Source: Mucilaginibacter sp.
GTDB lineage: Bacteria; Bacteroidota; Bacteroidia; Sphingobacteriales; Sphingobacteriaceae
Reading direction: 5' to 3'
Length of the DNA: 58,543 nt
Assembly: GCA_028287895.1 (NCBI GenBank)
Contig: JAQBOV010000025.1
Span: forward strand, 1 to 58,543
This document shows, one piece after another, positions 44,319 to 52,965 of the stretch; the stretch's first letter is position 1, and each line of letters starts with the position of its first letter. A program made the translations under genes and the position numbers. The notes below the pieces were generated by a model, which saw nothing but the letters and a program-made list of their open reading frames with translations, ran no database searches and was not told the origin of the DNA.

Positions 44319-44936
44319 ATGCCTGCCAACGACCACATCAAAGAGGATGTTATTCATGATCAAATTCTGCAGGCGGCTAAACGGCTATTCCAGAAACATG
44401 GTTTCCGCAAGGTAACAATGGATGATGTGGCTAAAGCTATTGGTAAAGGGAGAAGTTCGCTTTATTATTATTATAAGAGTAAAGAGGAAATCTTAGACGC
44501 TGTAATGGATGTTGAAATCATGGAAATGCTGACTGCAATTGCCCGGGCAGTGGACAAGGTAGCGACCGCCGAACAGAAGATACATGCTTTCTGTGTCACT
44601 AAGCTACGGGTAATGCGTGAAAAAAGAGTGTTTTACAACGCAATGGACGCTGGTATGGATGCTGATGAAATGTCAAGCTTTAACAAGGCTAAGCATGCGC
44701 TCCATAGGCGTATTATGAAACAGGAAAGTACTTTACTCCGCCAAATTTTGAATTACGGTATAGGCAAGGATGAATTACGCGCCATGAATGAAAAAGACCA
44801 GCAGGTACTGATATTTGTACTGCTTAGCAGTGTACATGGTTTAAAGCGGGAAATGGTTCTTGAAAATGATTTTAGCAGCATAGAACCTGCAGTTGTTGCA
44901 TTAACACAAATGGTTATGCATGGTTTAAAAAAATAA
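44319..44936 (+). CDS. TetR-family transcriptional regulator
   Basis: I use the Met at 44319 (MPANDHIKEDVIHDQIL, 205 aa) because a full promoter ends at 44294, downstream of the earlier in-frame ATG. The N-terminal helix-turn-helix is typical: AAKRLFQKHGFRKVTMDDVA then GKGRSSLYYYYKSKEEILDA. The C-terminal ligand domain is unique to each regulator and gives no ligand. The MFS exporter follows after 74 bp that contain an inverted repeat, so it likely represses itself and/or that exporter. Confidence 0.9.
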   Translation: MPANDHIKEDVIHDQILQAAKRLFQKHGFRKVTMDDVAKAIGKGRSSLYYYYKSKEEILDAVMDVEIMEMLTAIARAVDKVATAEQKIHAFCVTKLRVMREKRVFYNAMDAGMDADEMSSFNKAKHALHRRIMKQESTLLRQILNYGIGKDELRAMNEKDQQVLIFVLLSSVHGLKREMVLENDFSSIEPAVVALTQMVMHGLKK

Positions 44937-44954
44937 AAAAATTTGATTTTATTT

Positions 44955-44977
44955 CGACAAAATGACAAATAATGTCG
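44955..44977. promoter_or_regulatory. inverted repeat between tetR and MFS gene (candidate TetR operator)
   Basis: GACA (44964-44967) and TGTC (44973-44976), plus an outer CGACA (44955-44959) facing TGTCG (44973-44977), form overlapping inverted repeats 34 bp before the MFS start. Position suits a TetR operator. Confidence 0.4.
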
Positions 44978-45010
44978 ATTTGTTTTATTTGGAAATAAGC
45001 GGGGCGAATT

Positions 45011-46288
45011 ATGAAGACAAATAAAATAGCAAGCACATTCCGGGCATTCCGAAACCGTAACTATAGCTTATTCTTTTGTGGCCAGTCGATTTCTCAGATT
45101 GGCACCTGGATGCAGCGTACCGGTGTAAGCTGGGTTATCTATACGATGACACATTCAGCTTTTATGCTGGGCCTTACCGTATTTGCATCGCAGTTCCCCT
45201 CGTTCCTTTTTTCTTTACTCGGCGGTATTGCATCAGACAGGTATAGCCGTTATAAAGTATTGCTGCTCACCCAAATAGCGTCTATGGTGCAGGCGGTGTT
45301 GCTGGCCCTATTAACGCTTACCAATCATTATACCGTTTGGGGAATACTTACACTTAGCATAATACTTGGGGTAATCAATGCATTTGATGTTCCTGTAAGG
45401 CAGCCGCTGATACATGAAATGGTCACTGATAAAACAGACCTTCCTAATGCGCTTGCGCTCAACTCTTCGATGGTAAATCTTGCCAGGTTGACCGGCCCAG
45501 CATTATCAGGTATTATCCTGGTAAAATTTGGCGCAGGCACGTGTTTTCTTTTAAACGGCCTGAGCTTTTTGGCCGTAATTATCTCCCTGCTTTTCATGAA
45601 ATTGCCCGGCTATATTCCCTCACCGGTAAAAAAGAAAATCAAGTACGAACTTGCTGAAGGCTTCGCTTATCTGAAAAATACGCCCTCAATCAGTATCATC
45701 ATGCTGATGCTTGCTTTGACAAGCCTGCTGGTGTTGCCATACAACACCCTGTTACCGGTATTTGCTAAGGTAATCTTTAAGGGCGATGCCGCTACTTTTG
45801 GCTATATCAATAGCTTTATAGGTTTAGGAGCAGTTGGCAGCTCTGTATTTCTGGCATCCTTAAAGCCGGAAGCCGACCTTAAAATTGTGCTATTGGCCAA
45901 TTCGGTCATTTTTGGTATTTGCCTTATACTCTTTTCTCATATCAGCTATTTTCCGCTGGCCATGCTATTTGCCATTTTAACCGGATTCGGAATGATGTCT
46001 CAAAGCACGATTTGCCTTACTATCATACAAGTCAATTCAGCTCAAAAAATGAGAGGCAGGGTAATGAGTTATATCGCTATGTCCTATTTTGGAATGCTAC
46101 CATTAGGCAGCCTGCTTATTGGAATTATATCCCAGCAAACGGGCGCGCCTAATGCCATACTTTGCCAGGGTATAATAGCCCTTATCATTGCTGCTGTATT
46201 TTCAAAATATCTGAGAAAGAATAGACTGGATAAAAAGAACATCAAGCAGCTGAAAGAAGATGAGGAGGTAGTGATGGAAAGAATTTAA
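45011..46288 (+). CDS. MFS transporter (EntS/MFS_3-like exporter)
   Basis: A 425-aa protein with 12 predicted membrane helices. It starts FRAFRNRNYSLFFCGQSISQ IGTWMQRTG, the hallmark of the MFS_3 group that includes the enterobactin exporter EntS and drug exporters, and has the loop GGIASDRYSRYKVLL after helix 2. The C terminus is charged and cytoplasmic. With the upstream TetR gene it forms a regulator-exporter pair; likely cargo is a toxic small molecule or siderophore, not determined. Confidence 0.88.
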   Translation: MKTNKIASTFRAFRNRNYSLFFCGQSISQIGTWMQRTGVSWVIYTMTHSAFMLGLTVFASQFPSFLFSLLGGIASDRYSRYKVLLLTQIASMVQAVLLALLTLTNHYTVWGILTLSIILGVINAFDVPVRQPLIHEMVTDKTDLPNALALNSSMVNLARLTGPALSGIILVKFGAGTCFLLNGLSFLAVIISLLFMKLPGYIPSPVKKKIKYELAEGFAYLKNTPSISIIMLMLALTSLLVLPYNTLLPVFAKVIFKGDAATFGYINSFIGLGAVGSSVFLASLKPEADLKIVLLANSVIFGICLILFSHISYFPLAMLFAILTGFGMMSQSTICLTIIQVNSAQKMRGRVMSYIAMSYFGMLPLGSLLIGIISQQTGAPNAILCQGIIALIIAAVFSKYLRKNRLDKKNIKQLKEDEEVVMERI

Positions 46289-46330
46289 TCATTTATTAAT
46301 TATAAAAAACACTATTTAACCCCTTTTATT

Positions 46331-46639
46331 ATGCAATGGTATCATTATTTCAGCGGCTTTTGGGCCGGCATGTTTTTAGCAAACTTTGTACCTCATTTCA
46401 TCAAAGGCGTTTCAGGCGATGCCTTTCCCACGCCTTTTGCAAAACCTCCCGGCAAAGGCTTGTCCTCTCCGATTGTAAATGTATTATGGGCGCTGATTAA
46501 TTTAATGGTTGGCTATTTGCTTTTCAGATTTGGTAAAGTTTCTTCCGGTGATAATCTTTCGCTAATCCTATTTTACGCAGGCGTTGCCGGTATAAGTATC
46601 ATGCTGGCCAAAAGATTTGCAGATAAGGAGAAAATATAA
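46331..46639 (+). CDS. small integral membrane protein, 102 aa
   Basis: Three hydrophobic segments are visible: GFWAGMFLANFVPHFIKGV, VNVLWALINLMVGYLLFRFG and LILFYAGVAGISIMLAKRFA. The loop DAFPTPFAKPPGKGLSSP is Pro/Gly rich. I do not recognise a named family. It starts 42 bp after the MFS gene and ends 40 bp before the isochorismatase-like gene, so it belongs to the same transcript. Confidence 0.75.
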   Translation: MQWYHYFSGFWAGMFLANFVPHFIKGVSGDAFPTPFAKPPGKGLSSPIVNVLWALINLMVGYLLFRFGKVSSGDNLSLILFYAGVAGISIMLAKRFADKEKI

Positions 46640-46679
46640 TATTGAAAAAATTAATATAACATTTCTAAAACAACAAAAA

Positions 46680-47243
46680 ATGGAACAAAACACGCAAAGT
46701 ACCGCTCTTTTGGTAATGGATATGCAGGCAGGAATACTTGAGATGCTTCCGGATGCCACCGCATTTATTGACAATGTAGCCAAGGCTATCGCAAATGCCC
46801 GTGATAAGAAAATACCTGTCATCTATGTTACCCTGGGCTTTAGACAGGGCGCGCCGGAAATAAATATCAATAATAAAAGCTTCAGTGGCTTCAAGGAAAG
46901 ATTTGCCGGTACGGATATGGCTGAGTTTATGAAAGTTCACCGGGATTTAGCTCCGCAAAGCGGGGAGGTGACCGTTATAAAACGTCGTGTCAGTGCATTT
47001 ACAGGAAGCGACCTTGAAGTGGTTTTAAGAGCATATGGCATTCAACACATGGTGCTTGCCGGCATCGCTACCAGTGGTGTGGTATTATCAACCGTACGTG
47101 AGGCGGCTGACAAGGACTACAAACTGACTGTGTTATCTGATTGCTGCGCCGATGGAGACGAACAAGTGCACGGCGTGCTAACTACAAAAATTTTCCCCCG
47201 CCAGGCAGAAGTGCTTACGGTAAACGAATGGCAGAAGATATAA
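46680..47243 (+). CDS. isochorismatase-family hydrolase
   Basis: The Met at 46680 (MEQNTQSTALLVMDMQAGIL, 187 aa) is preferred; the open frame upstream overlaps the preceding gene and is not family-like. Asp (LVMDMQ) and Lys (VIKRRVSAF) of the catalytic triad are present. At the usual Cys position the sequence is GIATSGVVLSTVREAAD, with Gly-Val instead, as in true isochorismatases and some uncharacterised relatives rather than the cysteine-dependent nicotinamidases. The substrate is unknown; an isochorismate pathway is not visible here. Confidence 0.87.
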   Translation: MEQNTQSTALLVMDMQAGILEMLPDATAFIDNVAKAIANARDKKIPVIYVTLGFRQGAPEININNKSFSGFKERFAGTDMAEFMKVHRDLAPQSGEVTVIKRRVSAFTGSDLEVVLRAYGIQHMVLAGIATSGVVLSTVREAADKDYKLTVLSDCCADGDEQVHGVLTTKIFPRQAEVLTVNEWQKI

Positions 47244-47376
47244 AATGATTTGGGAGAGGGAGAATATCTGATCATAAAGGAAAGCCGGCAATTATTGTGA
47301 CTATACGTAAAGTTCTGAAAAACAAAACATTTTCTTTATCCGATCCTTAAATCATAGGGCAATAATACATACAGCG

Positions 47377-48657
47377 ATGAAAAGCCATCGATTAACTCAT
47401 TTCAGAGCCAGGCATCTGTTATCAATGCTGGTGTTTGCTGTTGTTCAAGCTTGTTCCGGCAAGGATAACAACCATACCCAGGACAAATCTGACGACAACA
47501 ATTTATCCGGGACTTTAGCGCCGGTTGAGACCCGCGCCCGGGTTGCACTCAACCAGCAGCCGGCTTTCAAGGGACAAACAAGGATAGCCGGCATCAGGAC
47601 GAAAACCGCCATCAAAGTTTCTACGATCACTACCGGCCTTAACCATCCATGGGGACTGGCTTTTATGCCTGACGGGCGAATGATAGTTAGTGAAAGACCG
47701 GGCACTATCCGGATTGTTACCGTCTCGGGGGTCCCTGGAAACCCGATCAAAGGAGTGCCTGCTGTAAGAAATCAGGGAGAAGGCGGGTTGTTAGATCTGA
47801 AGCTTGCGCCTGATTTTGCCAGCTCACGTTTGGTTTTTTGGGCCTATGTGGAGCCTGGTAATGGAACCGGCGTCAATTGTGTGGCCAGCGGAAAATTATC
47901 TTCCGATGAATCTGCCTTTGAAAATGTAAGCGTTATTTATCGCGGAACCACACCCTATTCATCACCAAATCATAACGGTTCGAGGATGCAATTTGACAGC
48001 AAGGGACTGCTTTATGTTAGTTTTGGTGAAAGGTTTGATGATAATATCAGGGTGCAGGCTCAGCAGCTGAACTCGTCCCTGGGAAAAATCATCCGTATCA
48101 ATCAGGACGGGTCAGCAGCGCCAGGCAACCCTTTTGCCAGTCTGGCAGCAGCCCGCTCTGAAATCTGGTCATACGGCCATCGCAATCCCCAGGGCCTGGC
48201 CATTAACCCGGTTAACGGTGAGCTTTGGGAGACAGAACATGGCCCCCAGGGCGGTGACGAACTCAATATCATTAAGCCGGGTTCTAATTACGGCTGGCCC
48301 GTCATCTCTTATGGTTTGGAATATAGCGGTCAGCCGGTCAATGGTACCGGGCTCACCGGGCAGGATGGAATGGAACAACCCGTGTATTATTGGGACCCGG
48401 CCATTGCACCCAGCGGTATGGTATTTTATACCGGCAACCTGATCCCGGAATGGAAAAATAATCTGTTCATCGGTGCTTTGGCTGGCAGGCATATCATCAG
48501 ACTGGTTATTAATAATGATACTCATCGGGTGATTGCAGAGGAAAGATTGTTAGTCAGCGAACAACAACGTATCCGGCTGGTCGTACAGGGACCCGACGGC
48601 GCGTTATATGCGATCACCGATGAAGACCAGGGGCGTATTTACAGGATAGGGATTTGA
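47377..48657 (+). CDS. PQQ-dependent sugar dehydrogenase (soluble aldose dehydrogenase-like)
   Basis: A 426-aa exported protein with a hydrophobic start ending VVQACSGK, probably a lipoprotein. The six-bladed propeller of the soluble glucose/aldose dehydrogenase family is seen in TGLNHPWGLAFMPDGRMIVS, EGGLLDLKLAPDF, SSPNHNGSRMQFDSKGLLYV, SYGHRNPQGLAINPVNGELW, EHGPQGGDELNIIKPGSNYG and GPDGALYAITDEDQGRIYRI. The HRNPQG and EHGP motifs bind PQQ and calcium. It would oxidise sugars in the periplasm. PQQ synthesis genes are not in the window. Confidence 0.9.
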   Translation: MKSHRLTHFRARHLLSMLVFAVVQACSGKDNNHTQDKSDDNNLSGTLAPVETRARVALNQQPAFKGQTRIAGIRTKTAIKVSTITTGLNHPWGLAFMPDGRMIVSERPGTIRIVTVSGVPGNPIKGVPAVRNQGEGGLLDLKLAPDFASSRLVFWAYVEPGNGTGVNCVASGKLSSDESAFENVSVIYRGTTPYSSPNHNGSRMQFDSKGLLYVSFGERFDDNIRVQAQQLNSSLGKIIRINQDGSAAPGNPFASLAAARSEIWSYGHRNPQGLAINPVNGELWETEHGPQGGDELNIIKPGSNYGWPVISYGLEYSGQPVNGTGLTGQDGMEQPVYYWDPAIAPSGMVFYTGNLIPEWKNNLFIGALAGRHIIRLVINNDTHRVIAEERLLVSEQQRIRLVVQGPDGALYAITDEDQGRIYRIGI

Positions 48658-48882
48658 TTTAAGGTTTAATTTACCGGGATAGAACATAAAGAAAGCCTTA
48701 TGCATTTTGCTACATAGCAGGCTCCGATTAAGTTTTTTTTGCTAATAATGATTTTCGGTTCGGTAATTCCTGATCCTCTTTGAATTCCTTTTTCCAACCT
48801 GTCTGCTTAATTCTCAAAAAAAAAAATTGTATTTTTAAGCTATCTTATCAGATCATGATATTGGCAACAATAAATAAAGGGC

Positions 48883-50376
48883 ATGAATACCATTCACAAT
48901 AAAGATATCGGAACAAAACAAAAAGCGCTTGCCATTAATCTCGACCCGCAAATTTATGGTTCATTTGCCGAAATCGGTGCAGGCCAGGATGTGGCGGCCA
49001 ATTTTTTCAAAGCGGGTGCTTCATCGGGTACTATCGCCAAAACGATGTCAGCTTATGACATGACCTTTTCCGATGCGATCTACGGTGTGCAACAAGTGCG
49101 CCGTTATGTAAGCGAGCAACGGTTGATATCAATGCTCGACCATGAGTATGGACTGTTAATCGAACGCCTTGCCGAACAGCGCGGTCGTACAACAACGTTT
49201 TTTGCTTTTTCCGATACCATGTCGGCTCTCAATTATCACAAAACAAATGAGGGCCATGGATGGATGGGCGTGCGTTTTCAGCTGGAGCCGAACGGGGTGT
49301 TTAATGATGTGGTGCTTCATGTAAAATTATTAGACAACGATAATAATTTGCAGCAGCAAGCGGTGGGGACCTTAGGCGTGAACCTGATGTATGCCTGCTT
49401 TTATTACCACCAAAACCCGCCGGTATTTTTGTTTTCGCTGATGGATGGCTTGTCAAGAGACCATATTCAAATAGACATGATCCGTTTTGAAGGTCCAGAC
49501 TTTAGCAAGGTGGATAACCGGCTGATGAGTTTGCACCTGGTAAAATATGGCTTTTCAGATGCAGCTTTATTTGGTCCTGACGGCAAGAACCTGCAACCTT
49601 CTGAAATATTGTATAAAAAACATATTGTCGTGATACGCGGGCGTTTCCGTCCCATCATCAATGTGCATTTGGATATGCTCAACACGGGAGTCAAACAGTT
49701 TTTGCAGGAATCTGATGTTGACAAGACCAACGTTATCGTCGTTGCAGAACTTACCTTGCAATCTTTGAAAGAAAGGAACGCCGATCAAACCGCCGAAATT
49801 GATGAAAAAGATTTCCTTGATCGCGTGGATATTCTTTGTTCCCTTGGACAAACGGTACTGATCTCAAATTTTCATGAGTATTATAAATTGGTAGCTTACT
49901 TGTCAAAGATCACCAAATTAAAGATGGGCGTGGTTTTGGGCTATCCTAACCTGGAGTATATTTTTTCTGAAGAGCATTATAAAGACCTTGCCGGTGGAAT
50001 TTTGGAGTCTTTCGCTACGCTATTCAGCCGCAAGGTAAAGCTGTTCATTTACCCTACTTTGCGCGATGGAGCGATTTGGAATTGCCTCAGATTTTACCCG
50101 CCGGCACACCTTATCGACTTGTACCGTTACCTGATAGCCAATAATAAAATAGAAGACATCAGGCATTACAACGACAATAACCTCCATGTGCAAACCGATA
50201 AAGTGTTGCAACTCATAAAACAAGGTGCAGATGGATGGGAAGAATATGTGCCAGCCGAGGTGGCGGCAATGATAAAAGACCGGTGCCTGTTTGGCTTTCA
50301 CTGCGAAAATAACCCTGCCAGGGAAGACCTGACCACAACAGGTGATGACCCTGAGCATATATTAGATACCCTTTAG
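48883..50376 (+). CDS. conserved protein of unknown function, 497 aa
   Basis: A soluble protein with no signal peptide. The opening ALAINLDPQIYGSFAEIGAG, QDVAANFFKAGASSGTIAKT and MSAYDMTFSDAIYG is strikingly conserved-looking, and EGHGWMGVRFQLEP follows. I recognise this as a widespread family often labelled in databases as a nicotinamide-mononucleotide adenylyltransferase or TonB-dependent receptor. Neither label is supported by motifs here: there is no HxGH nucleotidyltransferase motif and no barrel. The enzyme or role is therefore unknown. The gene stands alone with 225 bp of AT-rich sequence upstream. Confidence 0.8.
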   Translation: MNTIHNKDIGTKQKALAINLDPQIYGSFAEIGAGQDVAANFFKAGASSGTIAKTMSAYDMTFSDAIYGVQQVRRYVSEQRLISMLDHEYGLLIERLAEQRGRTTTFFAFSDTMSALNYHKTNEGHGWMGVRFQLEPNGVFNDVVLHVKLLDNDNNLQQQAVGTLGVNLMYACFYYHQNPPVFLFSLMDGLSRDHIQIDMIRFEGPDFSKVDNRLMSLHLVKYGFSDAALFGPDGKNLQPSEILYKKHIVVIRGRFRPIINVHLDMLNTGVKQFLQESDVDKTNVIVVAELTLQSLKERNADQTAEIDEKDFLDRVDILCSLGQTVLISNFHEYYKLVAYLSKITKLKMGVVLGYPNLEYIFSEEHYKDLAGGILESFATLFSRKVKLFIYPTLRDGAIWNCLRFYPPAHLIDLYRYLIANNKIEDIRHYNDNNLHVQTDKVLQLIKQGADGWEEYVPAEVAAMIKDRCLFGFHCENNPAREDLTTTGDDPEHILDTL

Positions 50377-50572
50377 CTATCATTTAAAAAATGCAATGCA
50401 CTTAATGTGCCGGTTTTAATACTTTTTGTTGCCCCTGCGTGCTCCATTCGGTCCTGCCAAAAATCAATATTTTTTAAACTTTCACAGAAAGCAATTGTTG
50501 TCTGACTAAGTGCTTAGGGTAGTTTTAATGTTTTTATAACGCGCACTGAGTTAAACCAAAATCAAATTTGTT

Positions 50573-50734
50573 ATGCTGTCGGAAAAAGAAAAGAAGACCC
50601 CTCAGACCTCAGGTAATAACACAGACAGGGCTGAGAAAACTCGTAAAAAAGCAGCAAGTGCCGGAACAAATGAAGAAAGTGTGGCTGCCGAACTTAAAAA
50701 TCGCGAGCATGGCCACCAGCAGCCGGCCAGGTAA
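50573..50734 (+). CDS. small hydrophilic protein, 53 aa
   Basis: ATG at 50573 opens a 53-codon frame: MLSEKEKKTPQTSGNNTDRA, EKTRKKAASAGTNEESVAAE and LKNREHGHQQPAR. It is highly charged, without hydrophobic core, and likely disordered. A longer frame starting with TTG at 50568 in another phase is less plausible because its product is Cys/Arg-rich and atypical. It ends 30 bp before the next gene, so it probably heads that operon. No family recognised. Confidence 0.5.
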   Translation: MLSEKEKKTPQTSGNNTDRAEKTRKKAASAGTNEESVAAELKNREHGHQQPAR

Positions 50735-50764
50735 TTCAGTTATTAAGGAAAAAAGGTAAAATTT

Positions 50765-51016
50765 ATGGACTTAGAAGTAAAAGATCCCGTCACGGGCGCA
50801 CTGCTTCGATTGAACGCGAAGCCGGAAAACTTTGAAGGCCAGCATGGTTACCGCATTATGCATCCCAATGGCTCCGGTTTTTTTATCGTCAATAGATCTG
50901 GTGCATGGCGTTCAGCGGATGACCATCACGTCGATGCGGACCTGCTGGTTAATATCGGATTGGCGCTGGAAGGTGGCAAACTTAGCGACCAGGTCGTCCA
51001 CCCGGCTAAATTTTAA
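50765..51016 (+). CDS. hypothetical protein, 83 aa
   Basis: A short soluble protein (VKDPVTGALLRLNAKPENFE, HGYRIMHPNGSGFFIVNRSG, WRSADDHHVDADLLVNIGLA). No known domain is recognised; the pattern suggests a single small alpha/beta domain. It lies 5 bp before the erythromycin-esterase-like gene, so the two are in one operon and possibly functionally linked. Confidence 0.7.
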   Translation: MDLEVKDPVTGALLRLNAKPENFEGQHGYRIMHPNGSGFFIVNRSGAWRSADDHHVDADLLVNIGLALEGGKLSDQVVHPAKF

Positions 51017-51021
51017 ATCAT

Positions 51022-52338
51022 ATGATTATTCGCCAACATATCGATCCATGGGTAGTGCGGCCCGAACAGGAAAATAATTATCCATTGAAAAATGCAAACG
51101 ATCTTGATCCGCTGATCGAGCGGATCGGGGAGGCTCATTGTGTGATGCTGGGTGAAGCCTCACATGGAACCCACGAATATTACACCTGGCGTACCGCTAT
51201 TAGCAAAAAGCTGATTGAGCATAAAGGATTCAACTTTATCGCAGTGGAGGGCGACTGGCCGGACTGTTACCGGTTAAACCGATATATCAAAGGATATGCC
51301 GATCAGGATAAACGATCCGATCAATTACTGCATGATTTTAGCCGCTGGCCAACCTGGATGTGGGCCAACTGGGAAGTCGATTCGTTGATTAACTGGCTGA
51401 AAAATCATAATACGTCTAAGCCGGCCAATAAGCGGGTCGGTTTTTACGGGCTGGATGTATATAGTTTATGGGAATCAATGGAGGCACTGGTGAATTATCT
51501 TAACATGAATGACCCTAAAGCTGCTGTACTGGCCAAACAGGCAATAAAGTGTTTTGAGCCATTTGAGCAGGACCCTCATGAATATGCCCGCTCACCATAT
51601 GGTTTACAAAGCGCTTGCCGGCAGGAGGTAATCAGTTTACTGGCGGAAATCAGGAAGAAGAGTCCAATTTATGGTCATGACCCTGAAGCGGCGCTAAATA
51701 CCGAGCAGAATGCACATATTGCCGTCAATGCGGAAGAATATTATGCCAATATGGTCCGCTTTAATGATTATACCTGGAACATGCGTGATACGCACATGAT
51801 GGAAACCCTGAAAAGGCTTTTTGAATTTCAGGGCCCGGGTTCTAAGGGTATTATATGGGAACATAATACGCACATAGGGGATGCCCGTTACACAGATATG
51901 AAACAACATGGAATGTATAATACCGGGCAGTTGGCAAGGGAACAGTTTGGTGAGAAGGAAACCGTTCTTGTTGGTTTCGGGTCTTATTCAGGCACCGTGA
52001 TGGCAGCAAGACAATGGGGTGCCCGAATGGAAGTGATGCCGGTTCCGGGTGCTAAACAGGACAGCTCGGAGCAAGTGATGCATGATAAATACAATGAGGA
52101 CCGTTTAATAATTTTTGACCAGGAAATAAATGACGACTGTTACGACCGAATGTTACCTCACAGGGCGATTGGCGTAGTTTATAACCCTGCGCAGGAAAGG
52201 CGAAGCAACTATGTGCCTACAATATTGAGTTCAAGATACGACGCTTTCGTGTACATCGACCGGTCGACGGCCCTGCACCCATTGCATTTAAAGCCCGACG
52301 GACATCTGGTGCCTGAGACCTATCCATTTAATTTCTAA
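51022..52338 (+). CDS. erythromycin-esterase family protein
   Basis: The 438-aa protein has the active-site motifs of the erythromycin esterase (Ere) superfamily: VMLGEASHGTHEYY with Glu45 and His48, FIAVEGDWPDCYRLNRYI with Glu76, FYGLDVYSLWESM, and IIWEHNTHIGDARYTDM with a further His. In Ere enzymes these residues activate water to open the macrolide ring. Most environmental homologues have unknown substrates, so resistance should not be assumed. It follows the 83-aa gene by 5 bp. Confidence 0.88.
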   Translation: MIIRQHIDPWVVRPEQENNYPLKNANDLDPLIERIGEAHCVMLGEASHGTHEYYTWRTAISKKLIEHKGFNFIAVEGDWPDCYRLNRYIKGYADQDKRSDQLLHDFSRWPTWMWANWEVDSLINWLKNHNTSKPANKRVGFYGLDVYSLWESMEALVNYLNMNDPKAAVLAKQAIKCFEPFEQDPHEYARSPYGLQSACRQEVISLLAEIRKKSPIYGHDPEAALNTEQNAHIAVNAEEYYANMVRFNDYTWNMRDTHMMETLKRLFEFQGPGSKGIIWEHNTHIGDARYTDMKQHGMYNTGQLAREQFGEKETVLVGFGSYSGTVMAARQWGARMEVMPVPGAKQDSSEQVMHDKYNEDRLIIFDQEINDDCYDRMLPHRAIGVVYNPAQERRSNYVPTILSSRYDAFVYIDRSTALHPLHLKPDGHLVPETYPFNF

Positions 52339-52421
52339 TATTCAATTGCTTAAATATTTGTTATGCCACGGACCAAAAGGATAACCCTGTACCGATGAAG
52401 ATGTTTAGTACCCCATCAATA

Positions 52422-52610
52422 CTATTGTAGTAAATCCTCATCTTTTACTCTCTTTCTCCATTCTTCCAGTCTTTTCAAGACATCTTGCTGAAGGGCTCGT
52501 GCGTGTTCAATCGATTTTGCCTCTTCGTCCTTTTCACAAAGCGGACCTTCCGTTTTAAGTTCTTGATCGGGATGTGTTTTTTTCTTGATTTTTATTTTGG
52601 TTTTTTCCAT
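52422..52610 (-). CDS. small charged protein, 62 aa
   Basis: Starts MEKTKIKIKKKTHPDQELKT and ends with an amphipathic helix LQQDVLKRLEEWRKRVKDED. Almost half of the residues are charged, and a coiled-coil-like helix spans the C-terminal half. No family recognised; convergent with the esterase gene. Length and composition make it plausible but not certain. Confidence 0.5.
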   Translation of the reverse strand: MEKTKIKIKKKTHPDQELKTEGPLCEKDEEAKSIEHARALQQDVLKRLEEWRKRVKDEDLLQ

Positions 52611-52965
52611 GAGTAATAGGATATGATCACTCTTTTAAATTTGTTGGTGATATTAATTTAAACAAATGAGAGGTACCACAGGTTTATAAAAATTTTAAAT
52701 TTATTATGCGGTCTGATGAAATCTCAAAATATCCAGTTTGCGGTCCCGCACACAGGTAACAATAGCACCGCATTTTATTGATAAATAATAGATTAACAAC
52801 ATTGTTACTGAAAGCCCGATATGTTTTTGCCAATTTTGCAGACCACGCACGGCTATACGAGGTAATAATTAGGATTATGTGTAATAATATGGTTGTGATA
52901 TTATTATCTTTATGAATAATGTTTATGAAAATGGTTTAATAAATCGCCGGTTTGTGTGTTTAAAT
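52611..52965. other. intergenic region before the efflux operon
   Basis: AT-rich sequence between the divergent small-protein gene and tolC-like gene. A degenerate -7 box TATCTTTA lies at 52905-52912. Nothing else can be assigned. Confidence 0.4.

Noticed and set aside
48883..50376. Nicotinamide-mononucleotide adenylyltransferase
   Set aside because: No HxGH or ISSTxxR-type nucleotidyltransferase motif is visible; the label seems inherited.
50568..50759. 63-codon frame starting with TTG
   Set aside because: The ATG frame at 50573 in another phase gives a more typical hydrophilic protein and a normal stop before the next gene.
51022..52338. Macrolide resistance determinant
   Set aside because: Active-site residues of the Ere superfamily are present, but most environmental members are untested and nothing in the context points to resistance.
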